A stretch of DNA of 64,000 bases from Gemmatimonadota bacterium (GTDB lineage Bacteria; Gemmatimonadota; Gemmatimonadetes; Gemmatimonadales; Gemmatimonadaceae). The position numbers and the translations under genes were made by a program. Below, one piece after another: positions 35,174 through 43,179 of this stretch. How positions within the stretch are numbered: position 1 is the first letter of the stretch; the number at the start of each line of letters is the position of its first letter. The notes beneath the pieces were generated by a model, which was given only the letters and a program-made list of their open reading frames with translations, searched no databases and was not told the origin of the DNA. The DNA is taken from assembly GCA_021299375.1 (NCBI GenBank), contig JAJTGR010000027.1, positions 1 to 64,000 on the forward strand. Reading direction: 5' to 3'.

Positions 35174-35959
35174 TCACGAGCCGGTGGGCAGGTGCAGGAA
35201 GGTCCACGGGACGCCGAAGCGGGCTTCGATCCACGCGCCGAGCGCCTGCACCCCCAGCGTTTCGGTGGCGTAATGGCCGGCGTACACCACGCACAGGTCG
35301 TGCTCGACGGCGTCGACGGTGGTGTGATGGGGGCCCTCGCCCACGATGAGCGTGTCGATCCCCCGTTCGCGGGCTTCCTGCAGCGTTTCCGCCGAGGCCC
35401 CGCCGCCGGTGCAGATGGCCCACCGCTGCGTGGTGCGGCCGTCTACCGGCACCGACGTGCGCACGGTCCCGCCGTATTGCGCCGAGAAGGCGCGGACACG
35501 GGCGACGAGATCCGTGGTCGGCTCGTGCGACGCGCCCGAGACCCCGATGTCGATGGACTTGTAGCGCGCGAAGCCGCTGTTCGGTGTGAGGGCGAGCGCA
35601 CGGGCGAGGCGCACGTTGTTGCCCAGCTCCGGATGGCAGTCGAGCGGCAGGTGCGACGCGTACACGGCCAGGTCGGCGCCGAAGAGCGTTCGATACTTCT
35701 CGTAGCGCACACCGGTGAGCGGCTGGGCGCCGCTCCAGAACAACCCATGGTGAACGATGAGGAGATTCGCCCCCGCGGTTGCCGCGTCGGTAATGGCCGC
35801 GCGCGACGCGTCCACCGCGACGGCCACGCGGCGCACCGTACCGCCGTTGGCCACCTGCAGCCCGTTCACCGCGCCGCCGTAGTCGGGGATCTCGGCCGTG
35901 CGCAGTTCGGCGTCGAGTGCCGAGACGAGGTCGCGCAGGGCGACGTGGGGTTCCGTCAC
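35174..35959 (-). CDS. Nif3-like dinuclear metal centre protein
   Basis: 261 residues. NIF3/YbgI/YqfO family motifs are clear: 'NGLQVANGGTVRRVAVAVDA', 'ANLLIVHHGLFWSG' (metal-binding His pair), 'VYASHLPLDCHPELGNNVRL' and 'LIVGEGPHHTTVDA'. Some members are called GTP cyclohydrolase I type 2, but the function of most is unknown. It starts 4 bp inside the end of the BMP lipoprotein gene and precedes the ATPase by 38 bp, so it is embedded in the nucleoside importer operon. That position suggests, but does not prove, a role on an imported nucleoside or its derivative. Confidence 0.87.
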   Translation of the reverse strand: MTEPHVALRDLVSALDAELRTAEIPDYGGAVNGLQVANGGTVRRVAVAVDASRAAITDAATAGANLLIVHHGLFWSGAQPLTGVRYEKYRTLFGADLAVYASHLPLDCHPELGNNVRLARALALTPNSGFARYKSIDIGVSGASHEPTTDLVARVRAFSAQYGGTVRTSVPVDGRTTQRWAICTGGGASAETLQEARERGIDTLIVGEGPHHTTVDAVEHDLCVVYAGHYATETLGVQALGAWIEARFGVPWTFLHLPTGS

Positions 35960-36999
35960 GGCGCCTTGGGCAGCGGCTTGGCGCTGTCGGCGCTCACGGT
36001 GAGGTCTCTGAGGGCCGTGAAGGTGCCGGCGCGCAGCAACGCGCCCACCGAGTCCGACGCGGCTCTCGCCGCGGCCGGGATGCTGGTCTCGAGCGCCGGG
36101 TTGAGCACGAGGCGCACCACATCCTCCTTGACGCCGAGGCTGATCACGCGGCCGGTGAACGTGCCCTGTTTGACCTCGCGGCCGATAAGGAGGAACGCCT
36201 TGGGCAGGTCGATCACCACACTGCCGACGATCACGTCGGGAGCGACGTCGTTCTGGTTGGCGTTGGTGCCGAAGGCCAGCACCTTCTTTTCGCGCGCGGC
36301 CTGAAAGATGCCCAGGCCCGCGGCATCGGCATTCTGGAAGATCACGTCCACGCCGCGGCTGATCTGGGCGAGCGCTTGCTCCTTTCCGGCGCTGACGTCG
36401 TCCCAGTTGCCGATGTAGGACGTGATGACGTCGACCCGCGGATTGGTGGCGCGGGCACCGCGGGCGAAGGCTTCGAAGCTCGCCTTCACCGGGGGGAGTT
36501 CGGTGCCGGCAATGAGTCCGAGCTTGTTGGTCTTCGTCATGGCGCCGGCGATCATGCCGGCCTGGTACGAGGCTTCCTCGAAGAGAAAGGCGACGCCGGC
36601 GAGGTTGGCACCGGTCACGCGACCCGACGTGACGACGAAGGTGGTCTTCGGATAGCTCGGCGCCACGCGCGCGGCGGCGTCCTGGAATTCGAAGCCATGC
36701 CCCACGACGAGGGAGTAGCCCTGCGCTCCGTACTGCCGGAAGTTCTCCTCGAACTCCGCCGGGGTCTTGGTCTGGATGTGTGAGATCTGGGCGCCGAGGG
36801 CGTCTCGCAAGGCGGTGAGGCCATCGTAGGCGCCGCCGTTCCAGGACTTGTCGGAGATCGGGCCTGGCGTGAGCAGGGCGACTCGGAAGGTGGGGGCGCC
36901 GGTGCTGTCGGCGGTACCGGTCTTGTCGCCACCGCAGGCGATGGCGGCCAGGGCGGCGGCGGCGAGCGCGAGGGCTCGGAGGGCGGGAGAGATCTGCAT
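35956..36999 (-). CDS. BMP/PnrA-family nucleoside-binding lipoprotein
   Basis: 347 residues with a lipobox in 'AALAAIACGGDK', so a lipid-anchored binding protein. The family pattern is present: 'FRVALLTPGPISDKSWNGGA', 'GYSLVVGHGFEFQDA', 'VAFLFEEASYQAGMIAG' and 'GVDVIFQNADAAGLG'. BMP proteins deliver purine nucleosides to the partner permeases, which here are encoded downstream on the same strand. It is the first gene of the operon. Three perfect 11-bp repeats lie 12-44 bp upstream of its start and may be a regulatory site. Confidence 0.9.
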   Translation of the reverse strand: MQISPALRALALAAAALAAIACGGDKTGTADSTGAPTFRVALLTPGPISDKSWNGGAYDGLTALRDALGAQISHIQTKTPAEFEENFRQYGAQGYSLVVGHGFEFQDAAARVAPSYPKTTFVVTSGRVTGANLAGVAFLFEEASYQAGMIAGAMTKTNKLGLIAGTELPPVKASFEAFARGARATNPRVDVITSYIGNWDDVSAGKEQALAQISRGVDVIFQNADAAGLGIFQAAREKKVLAFGTNANQNDVAPDVIVGSVVIDLPKAFLLIGREVKQGTFTGRVISLGVKEDVVRLVLNPALETSIPAAARAASDSVGALLRAGTFTALRDLTVSADSAKPLPKAP

Positions 37000-37010
37000 G
37001 ATATGTCGAT

Positions 37011-37043
37011 AATGGCGCTTTAATGGCGCTTTAATGGCGCTTT
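37011..37043 (-). repeat. Three perfect 11-bp direct repeats before the BMP gene
   Basis: AATGGCGCTTT repeated three times without interruption (AAAGCGCCATT on the transcribed strand) between the parB stop and the BMP start. The period is close to one helical turn, so bound proteins would face the same side of DNA. It could be an operator or a slipped-strand expansion. Confidence 0.85.
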
Positions 37044-37049
37044 CGTGTT

Positions 37050-38024
37050 TCAGTCCAGTGACACGCCCAGCAGCTCGAGCAGACGCTCGAGATCGTCGTT
37101 CGAAAAGAAGGCGATACGTACCTCGCCCTTGTCTTTGGCTGACAACGAAATGCTGACACCGGTCTGCAGTTTCCGCCGGAGCTTCTCTTCGATCTGGCGC
37201 ACCACGGCGCCCGAGGCGCCGGGGGGCATAGCCGCGGCGCTGTCGCCCACGGTCGGCTTCCTGCCGGCGGCAGGGGGCTTTGGGCGACCGGCCTGCACGC
37301 GGCGCTCGACTTCACGCACCGAGAGCTGATTGGCCGCGATTTCGCGGGCGAGATCCACGATGGCCCGTTCAGTGCCCAGCGGCAGCAGGGCACGGGCGTG
37401 TCCGGCGGTGAGCTGCTTGTCCTGCAGCATGCGGCGCACCGACGCCGGGAGCTGCCGCAGGCGGAGGGCGTTGGCCACCGTCGAGCGGTCCTTGCCCACC
37501 ACGTCGGCCACTTCCTGGTTGGTGAGCGCAAACTCGTCGATGAGGCGCTGGTAGCCGTCGGCTTCTTCGATGGGGTCGAGGTCGGCGCGCTGGAGGTTCT
37601 CGATCATCGCCAGCGTGAGCAGCGTCCGGTCGTCGACGGGCTTCACGAGTGCCGGGATGTCGGTCCACCCCAGTCGCGTCGCGGCGCGGAAGCGGCGTTC
37701 GCCGGCGATGAGCTCGAACCCTTGCCCGTTGGGGGCCGGGCGCACGGTGATGGGCTGGAGCAGCCCGTTCACACGGAGGCTGGCTTCGAGGTCGGCCAGC
37801 TCCTCGGGGCGAAACTCTTGCCGCGGCTGATACGGGTTGGCGCGGATCTGCGACAGGGGCAGTGTACGGAGGCTGCCGGCTTCGTTCGGTTCCTCGACCG
37901 CGGGGGTCGCCGCCGCAGGCGTGGCGCTGGATGGGGCAGCGGCAGCGGGCGCCCGAGGCGGCTCCTTGCGCGCCAGCAGGGCGTCGAGGCCGCGTCCGAG
38001 CCGGCGCGGTGGTTCAGGCGTCAT
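37050..38024 (-). CDS. parB: Chromosome-partitioning protein ParB
   Basis: 324 residues. N-terminal CTPase domain with 'YQPRQEFRPEELADLEASLR', 'GERRFRAA' and 'ENLQRADLDPIEEADGYQRL'; central HTH 'TNQEVADVVGKDRSTVANAL' that recognises parS; C-terminal dimerisation segment. It loads at parS and slides as a CTP clamp. The start overlaps parA by 11 bp, and the N-terminus carries an Ala/Pro-rich stretch (~20-45). Confidence 0.95.
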   Translation of the reverse strand: MTPEPPRRLGRGLDALLARKEPPRAPAAAAPSSATPAAATPAVEEPNEAGSLRTLPLSQIRANPYQPRQEFRPEELADLEASLRVNGLLQPITVRPAPNGQGFELIAGERRFRAATRLGWTDIPALVKPVDDRTLLTLAMIENLQRADLDPIEEADGYQRLIDEFALTNQEVADVVGKDRSTVANALRLRQLPASVRRMLQDKQLTAGHARALLPLGTERAIVDLAREIAANQLSVREVERRVQAGRPKPPAAGRKPTVGDSAAAMPPGASGAVVRQIEEKLRRKLQTGVSISLSAKDKGEVRIAFFSNDDLERLLELLGVSLD

Positions 38025-38907
38025 GCGGGGCCTCCCTGAGGGGCGACTGGCTCGGCGCCAATGAGGGCGACTGCAGGGCCGTCTGCCGGTCGATGAGTTC
38101 GCGGGCCACGGCCATATAGGCCTGGGCGCCTACGGACGCCACGTCGTACACTACGATCGGCTTGCCGAAGCTGGGTGCTTCGGCCAGGCGGATGTTGCGC
38201 GGGATGACGGTGCCGAAGACCCGTGAGCCGAAGTGGCTGCGGGCGTCGGCGGCCACCTGTCTCGAGAGGTTGAGGCGGGCGTCGTACATGGTCAGCAGCA
38301 CAGCGTCCACGTCGAGGGCGGGGTTCAGGGAGTCCTGAACGCGTTGCACGGTCTCCAGGAGCTGGGAGAGTCCCTCGAGGGCGTAGTACTCGCACTGCAG
38401 CGGAATGAGCAGGGCGTCGGCGGCCACCAGCATGTTCAGCGTGATCAGCCCAAGGCTCGGAGGGCAGTCGATCAGGATGAAGTCGTAGCGGTCGCGAATG
38501 GGGGCCAGTGCGTTGCGCATGCGGGCGACGCGATCCTCGGCATCCACCAGTTCCACCTCCACGGCCGCGAGATCTGGCGTGGTGGGGAGAAGGTCGAGGT
38601 GCCGGAACTGCACGCCGCGCAGGAGCGCCTGATCGATGGTGGCTTCCCCGAGCAGGACGTCGTACGTGTTCAGGGTGAAGGTGTCGCGCGCGACGCCGCA
38701 TCCGGAGGTGGCGTTCCCTTGCGGATCGGCGTCGATGAGCAGCGTCCGTTGCTCCGCGACCGCGAGGGAGGCGGCGAGGTTCACGGCGGTGGTGGTCTTG
38801 CCGACTCCACCTTTCTGGTTGGCGATGGCGAGGATGCGTCCCACAGGCTTGGCAGGAGGGGGTTCGGGGGGACGCGTAGTATAGGGCGGGCGGGCGCTGC
38901 GGACCAT
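38014..38907 (-). CDS. parA: Chromosome-partitioning ATPase ParA (Soj)
   Basis: 297 residues. Deviant Walker A 'NQKGGVGKTTTAVNLAASLA', 'LIDADPQGNATSG', 'FILIDCPPSLGLITLNML' and 'PLQCEYYALEGLSQLL' define a ParA/Soj ATPase that moves ParB-parS complexes over the nucleoid. ATG 38907 gives a ~37-residue proline-rich extension before the Walker A motif; the upstream open frame runs through the parS sites and is not expected to be coding. It forms an operon with parB. Confidence 0.94.
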   Translation of the reverse strand: MVRSARPPYTTRPPEPPPAKPVGRILAIANQKGGVGKTTTAVNLAASLAVAEQRTLLIDADPQGNATSGCGVARDTFTLNTYDVLLGEATIDQALLRGVQFRHLDLLPTTPDLAAVEVELVDAEDRVARMRNALAPIRDRYDFILIDCPPSLGLITLNMLVAADALLIPLQCEYYALEGLSQLLETVQRVQDSLNPALDVDAVLLTMYDARLNLSRQVAADARSHFGSRVFGTVIPRNIRLAEAPSFGKPIVVYDVASVGAQAYMAVARELIDRQTALQSPSLAPSQSPLREAPHDA

Positions 38908-38950
38908 GGCGCGCGGGCAATTCGGCGACATTCTGCGTCGTCGGTCGCCG

Positions 38951-38964
38951 GTTTCACGTGAAAC
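38951..38964. promoter_or_regulatory. parS site 1
   Basis: GTTTCACGTGAAAC is a perfect palindrome matching the core of the consensus parS (TGTTTCACGTGAAACA), 44 bp upstream of parA. ParB is expected to nucleate here. Confidence 0.95.
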
Positions 38965-38981
38965 GTGGATGCTGCACGATC

Positions 38982-39020
38982 GTGAGCGCACGCGGTGAGC
39001 GCACGCGGTGAGCGCACGCG
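38982..39020. repeat. Three perfect 13-bp direct repeats between the parS sites
   Basis: GTGAGCGCACGCG occurs three times in tandem, midway between the two parS sites, in the non-coding leader of parA. Confidence 0.9.
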
Positions 39021-39047
39021 CGGCTACTCGTTCGGGGCGATCACAGC

Positions 39048-39061
39048 GTTTCACGTGAAAC
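39048..39061. promoter_or_regulatory. parS site 2
   Basis: A second perfect GTTTCACGTGAAAC, centred 97 bp from the first. The pair in front of parAB would form a local ParB loading centre. Confidence 0.95.
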
Positions 39062-39149
39062 GGTTTCGCACATGGCGCGGGCGGCGCCGTTGTCTCCCGG
39101 GTTGGCCGGGCCACCAACGGCCGACGGCATTCCCGCCCTGAAATGCCAC

Positions 39150-39179
39150 GCGGGCCCAGCGGAGGTCCGCCGGGCCCGC
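39150..39179 (-). terminator. Terminator between the SIMPL gene and parA
   Basis: GCGGGCCC at 39150-39157 pairs with GGGCCCGC at 39172-39179, and inner GCGGA/TCCGC extends the stem. It lies 22 nt after the SIMPL-domain gene stop on the minus strand and is followed by a short T-rich stretch. Confidence 0.7.
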
Positions 39180-39201
39180 GCTCACGACCAGCGAGGAGTC
39201 C

Positions 39202-39966
39202 TCAGGGTTGCTTGACGAACTTCCAGCGCGTCTGCACGCTCACCGCGACCGTCGTCGTTCCTTCTGCCAGCGGCGTGGGCGTGGGAGCCTCCGCCATCTC
39301 GGCTCTCGCCATAGCCATCATGGGGCGCGGCTCGGGGCGCTCGAAGTCGTTGATGGCGAGCTCGATCAGCTCGGCCACCTGGCCCCCCGCCGCCTTTGCC
39401 GCGACCTCGGCCTGACGGCGGGCCGACGCCACGGCCATGGCCAAGGCCTCGTCCTGTGCCTTGGTGCGATTCTTGGTAAAAAAGTCGAGGCCCGCCACCC
39501 GGTTCGCGCCGTTGCTGAGCCCGGCGTCGATGATCGGGCCTGCCAGCTCCATCCGCTCCGTCTCCACCTGCACGATGTTGCTCACGGTGTACCCGTCGAT
39601 CACCACGCGGCGCAGCTTCTCATCGTACCGCTGCATGGGCATGACACTGTAGTTGAGCGTCTGGATCTGCGCCGCCGGCACGCCAAGCGCGCGAATGGCC
39701 GCCAAAATCGCGGTCTGCTTCCGGTTGTTCTCCTGCGAAGCAAGGCCAGGGGTCTTGGCCTGCGTCTCCACACCGACCTGGACACGAGCCCGGTCGGGGG
39801 CCACCTGCACCTCGCCGCGCGCACTCACCGCGATCGTCGGGGGCTGCGGTGGCATCATCATCTGCGCCCCAGCCGGTCGTGCGACGAAAACACTCAAGCC
39901 GGCGGCGAACGCCGCCCAGCGAGACATCGTTCGGCGCAAAACGCGCCCGGACACTACACGCGACAT
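39202..39966 (-). CDS. SIMPL-domain periplasmic protein
   Basis: 254 residues with a signal peptide ending 'ARPAGAQ'. The SIMPL/DUF541 domain is recognisable from 'TIAVSARGEVQVAPDRARVQ', 'NRKQTAILAAIRALGVPAAQ', 'YTVSNIVQVE' and 'ANRVAGLDFFTKN'. Family members are exported and often tied to stress, but no clear biochemical role is established. The first 12 residues before 'MSRWAAF' may be untranslated; an internal ATG there would still keep the signal peptide. Confidence 0.85.
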   Translation of the reverse strand: MSRVVSGRVLRRTMSRWAAFAAGLSVFVARPAGAQMMMPPQPPTIAVSARGEVQVAPDRARVQVGVETQAKTPGLASQENNRKQTAILAAIRALGVPAAQIQTLNYSVMPMQRYDEKLRRVVIDGYTVSNIVQVETERMELAGPIIDAGLSNGANRVAGLDFFTKNRTKAQDEALAMAVASARRQAEVAAKAAGGQVAELIELAINDFERPEPRPMMAMARAEMAEAPTPTPLAEGTTTVAVSVQTRWKFVKQP

Positions 39967-40522
39967 AGATCAGATTCCGGTTCACGAGGGGGAAGGAACC
40001 AACGGAGTCACCGCCTTCTATGCTACCCCGGAAACGCCACTTCGTCACGCTCCGCCGTACTCCTGGCGCACCGTGTGGAAGGTGGATGTGCACTGTTCAA
40101 TCAAAAATACAATCATCATCAATACAGTATTCGGTCACTATCAGATCATCAAAATACAAAACACCAAAACTCGACAAGAAGTCGAATCCGCTCTCCCTGG
40201 CGAAATGGCGAAGAGCGATCCCGTTGGAATCCAGCAGGTATCGCGCGGCCGCAGGCCGCGCCCTGATATCACCGGACCGCGAGCCGATGAGAGGTCATTC
40301 GGGGCAAGGCCTACACCACACAGGCGTCAGCGCGAACCGACGGTCCAACCGGGTGCGCGGCCTGCGGCCGCGCGATGACTGCCGGATAGCAACAGGAGGC
40401 ACCGCCGCCGGAGCGACTCGGTCGCCCGACGGCACGATGCCGTGCGCACGGCGGAACGCATCACCACCGCCGACCCATCGTTCGCTGGCGCACCTCTATA
40501 TAGACGCGTCGGGATCTGCCGC
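39967..40522. other. Intergenic region with AT-rich island and paired palindromes
   Basis: A 556-bp gap between the SIMPL gene and mnmG. About 40090-40185 is strikingly A/T-rich for this window, with runs such as TCAAAAATACAATCATC and AAAATACAAAACACCAAAAC. At 40240-40376 two GC-rich hairpins face each other. No DnaA box (TTATNCACA) was found and no convincing gene; the open frame across it has no coding character. Confidence 0.7.
40240..40376. repeat. REPIN-like pair of inverted palindromes
   Basis: Two 22-nt arms, 40240-40261 and 40355-40376, are perfect reverse complements. Each contains its own hairpin, GCGCGGCC-gca-GGCCGCGC and GCGCGGCC-tgc-GGCCGCGC. The 93-nt spacer is not repetitive. 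This is the architecture of a REP doublet (REPIN). Confidence 0.75.
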
Positions 40523-42478
40523 CTACGTCCGCTGGCGCCGCAATTCGAGCAACAGGTTCTGCAGGTCGGCCGGGCTGACACCCGGGATGGCACTCGCCTG
40601 GGCCAGGGTAGACGGTCGCACGCGGGTCAGCTTGTGCCGCGCCTCGATGGAGATGGTGAGCATCGCCTCGTAGTCGAGCGTGGCCGGGAGCGCGATCCCA
40701 CCCTGGGCCGCGAGCCGCTCGGCGCGCGCCCGCTCCTTGTCGAAGTAGCCGGCGTACTTGATCTCGAGCTCCGCGCCGATCACCGCATCCCCGGGCAAAT
40801 CACCACCCACGCCCGCGGCCGCGAACAGCGGCGCCAGCGAGATATCCTGGCGCTTCGCCAGTTCGGCCGCACGCACCGCGTGCACCAGCGGACGCGATCC
40901 CGCCGCGTGCAGGACCGGGTCGGCAACCGTCGGGCTCATGCTGGTCTGTTCGGCCAGACGCCGTGCCTCGCGTACCGCGCCCAGTCGAGCGTTCATGGCC
41001 TCCCGTTCCTCCTGGCGCCACAGCCCCGCGCGGTCGGCAATCGGGCCAAGCCGCGCCAACGCATTGTCCTGCCGTACGGTGAGGCGGAACTCGCTGCGCG
41101 AGGTAAACAGCCGGTACGGCTCGTCGACCCCGCGGGTCACGAGATCGTTCACCAGCACGCCGATGTAGCTCGTCTCACGGCCCAGCAGGAGGGGCTCGCG
41201 CGCCTGGGTGAAGCGCGCCGCGTTGAGGCCGGCGATGACGCCCTGTCCGGCCGCCTCTTCGTAGCCGGTGGTGCCGTTCACCTGACCCGCCAAGAACAGC
41301 CCCTCCACCGCGCGCGAGCCGAGCGATGCCGTGAGCTGCGTGGGCGGGTAGAAGTCGTACTCGATCGCGTAGCCGGCGCGCGTCATGCGCACCTGCTCCA
41401 ATCCCGGGATGCTGCGCAAGACATCCCGTTGCACAGCTGCGGGCAACGAGGTCGAGAGCCCGTTCACGTACAGCTCGGTTGTGTCGTGCCCCTCGGGCTC
41501 GAGAAAGAGCTGGTGCCGCGTCTTGTCGGGAAACTTGACCACCTTGTCCTCGACGCTCGGACAATAGCGCGGCCCGCGGGAGGCAATCGCGCCGCCATAC
41601 ATGGCCGACTCGTGGCGGTGTTCGCTGATCAGCGCCGTGCCGTCAGCCTCGAGCCACGTGATCCAGCAGGGCAGCTGCGCGGGATGGCGCACGATCTCCC
41701 CGTGCGCCGAGCGTTGCCGACGCGGCGTTGGCCAGAAGTGCGACCACGAGTAGTCGAACGCCTCGATCTCGCTGTCCTGCTGCTCGAGCTGCGCGGTGTG
41801 CACGCTCCGCCCGTCGATGCGCGGCGGGGTGCCGGTCTTGAAGCGATCGGTGGTGAGCCCGATCGCATCGAGCTGCTCGCCGAGCAGCACCGACGGCGCC
41901 TCGCCGGCACGGCCGCCACTGACGCGCGTGCCGGTGCCGATGTGCATCGTGCCGCGTCCGAACGTGCCCGTGGTGAGCACCACGGCGCGTGCCCCGAAAC
42001 GACGACCCTCCACCGTCTCCACGCCGGATACGCGGGGCGGGCTGCCGTCCGCGTGGTCGAACAGCAGCCGAGCGACCATGCCCTGTATGGTCGTGAGCGT
42101 GGGGTGCGCTTCGAGCAGTGTGCGCACGGCGCGTCGATACAACCCGCGGTCGCACTGCGCCCGCGGCGCCCACACCGCCGGCCCCTTGCCACGATTGAGC
42201 ATCCGGAACTGCACGGTGGCAAGATCGGTCGCGCGGGCGATGATGCCACCGAGGGCGTCGACCTCGCGGACGACGGTGCCCTTCGCGATGCCGCCGATGG
42301 CCGGGTTGCACGAGAGCTGCCCGATCTGCTCGAGGGCACCCGTGACCAGTGCCACCTGCGCCCCGCTTCGCGCCGCCGCCACGGCGGCCTCGGTCCCCGC
42401 GTGCCCGCCCCCGATGACGAGGACGTCGAACGACGCCTCGAGGGCTGCGCTGGTGGGCGACGGGATGCGATCAGCCAT
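40523..42478 (-). CDS. mnmG: tRNA uridine-5-carboxymethylaminomethyl modification enzyme MnmG
   Basis: 651 residues. FAD-binding 'DVLVIGGGHAGTEAAVAAAR', 'LSCNPAIGGIAKGTVVREVD' and 'VVLTTGTFGRGTMHIGTG' are GidA signatures, and 'RAGYAIEYDFYPPTQL' and 'SRSEFRLTVRQDNA' appear in the normal order. With MnmE it modifies wobble U34 of several tRNAs. It is a usual neighbour of parAB near the origin, but here rsmG is not beside it and mnmE is not in the window. Confidence 0.96.
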   Translation of the reverse strand: MADRIPSPTSAALEASFDVLVIGGGHAGTEAAVAAARSGAQVALVTGALEQIGQLSCNPAIGGIAKGTVVREVDALGGIIARATDLATVQFRMLNRGKGPAVWAPRAQCDRGLYRRAVRTLLEAHPTLTTIQGMVARLLFDHADGSPPRVSGVETVEGRRFGARAVVLTTGTFGRGTMHIGTGTRVSGGRAGEAPSVLLGEQLDAIGLTTDRFKTGTPPRIDGRSVHTAQLEQQDSEIEAFDYSWSHFWPTPRRQRSAHGEIVRHPAQLPCWITWLEADGTALISEHRHESAMYGGAIASRGPRYCPSVEDKVVKFPDKTRHQLFLEPEGHDTTELYVNGLSTSLPAAVQRDVLRSIPGLEQVRMTRAGYAIEYDFYPPTQLTASLGSRAVEGLFLAGQVNGTTGYEEAAGQGVIAGLNAARFTQAREPLLLGRETSYIGVLVNDLVTRGVDEPYRLFTSRSEFRLTVRQDNALARLGPIADRAGLWRQEEREAMNARLGAVREARRLAEQTSMSPTVADPVLHAAGSRPLVHAVRAAELAKRQDISLAPLFAAAGVGGDLPGDAVIGAELEIKYAGYFDKERARAERLAAQGGIALPATLDYEAMLTISIEARHKLTRVRPSTLAQASAIPGVSPADLQNLLLELRRQRT

Positions 42479-42578
42479 GACCCGAAAAAGCTAAGGCCGC
42501 CGCGAAGGCCGCGAAGGCCGCGCGGTGGCCGCCGCCGCCGCCTCCCCCCCACGCGCCGGCCGACACATCTTTCGCGAC

Positions 42579-42869
42579 ATGCCACTGACGCTTTCCCACA
42601 CCGCGCCCACGCTGCTCATTCGCCGGAACGCGTTCGAGCGCGCTGGCCTCACGCGCGCGCTGTTCGACGAGGTGCTCAACCTCACGGCCGACGAATTCCG
42701 CGTGGAGGGCAGCCTCATCGCGGTCGGGCCACTTGTGGGCGAGGAGGCGGTGGGTGATCTCATTGCCCAGCTCGAGGAGGCCGGGCTCGTGTATTACGAC
42801 GACTTCTTCGAGCTGAGCGGCAACTGGCCCGAGTGGCTGCAGCTGTTCGTCATGGACGCGCGCGCCTGA
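42579..42869 (+). CDS. Small conserved-looking hypothetical protein
   Basis: 96 residues from ATG 42579. Acidic and compact, with 'LLIRRNAFERAGLTRALFDE', 'NLTADEFRVEGSLIAVGPLV' and 'GLVYYDDFFELSGNWPEWLQ'. The regular hydrophobic/acidic pattern and normal codon use support a real gene, but no family is recognised. It is divergent from mnmG (100 bp) and overlaps the tail of the next minus-strand gene by 20 bp. Confidence 0.65.
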   Translation: MPLTLSHTAPTLLIRRNAFERAGLTRALFDEVLNLTADEFRVEGSLIAVGPLVGEEAVGDLIAQLEEAGLVYYDDFFELSGNWPEWLQLFVMDARA

Positions 42870-43179
42870 CACGCTCCACCTGACGCCAGGCGCGCCGGCG
42901 CTCGCGTTCGCGCGCGACCCAGGCATCGCTGCGCCGCAGCAGCCCCTCCCAGCCGCAGCTCAGGCACCAGCTGCGACGGTTGCGGAGGCCGAAGCTGATC
43001 AGGCGCCACCACCCCTGTCGCTCGATCGCCTGGGTTTCGCCATCGCAGACGGGGCAGCGGTCCCCCTCGGTGATCATACCCAGGAAGACCTTGGTGAGCA
43101 GCAGGAACATGGCGAGCTGGAGCGCGGTGATGACGGCGATGAAGATCGCCGCGTCGGTCCACGTCCAGCGCCCGGGCAT
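42850..43179 (-). CDS. Small membrane protein with zinc-ribbon motif
   Basis: 109 residues. One N-terminal TM helix ('AAIFIAVITALQLAMFLLLT') is followed by 'RCPVCDGETQAI' and 'SWCLSCGWEG', two CxxC knuckles that would make a zinc ribbon facing the cytoplasm, and an Arg-rich tail. The start ATG shares one base with the stop of the upstream gene (TAATG), so the two are coupled. Function unknown. Confidence 0.62.
   Translation of the reverse strand: MPGRWTWTDAAIFIAVITALQLAMFLLLTKVFLGMITEGDRCPVCDGETQAIERQGWWRLISFGLRNRRSWCLSCGWEGLLRRSDAWVARERERRRAWRQVERVRRARP

Noticed and set aside
39967-40522. Replication origin between the SIMPL gene and mnmG
   Set aside because: No DnaA boxes or dnaA/dnaN genes are visible, so only the AT-rich island is reported.
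40020-40673. Open frame across the AT-rich intergenic region
   Set aside because: It spans the palindromic repeats and the end of mnmG; composition is not protein-like and no start signal is visible.
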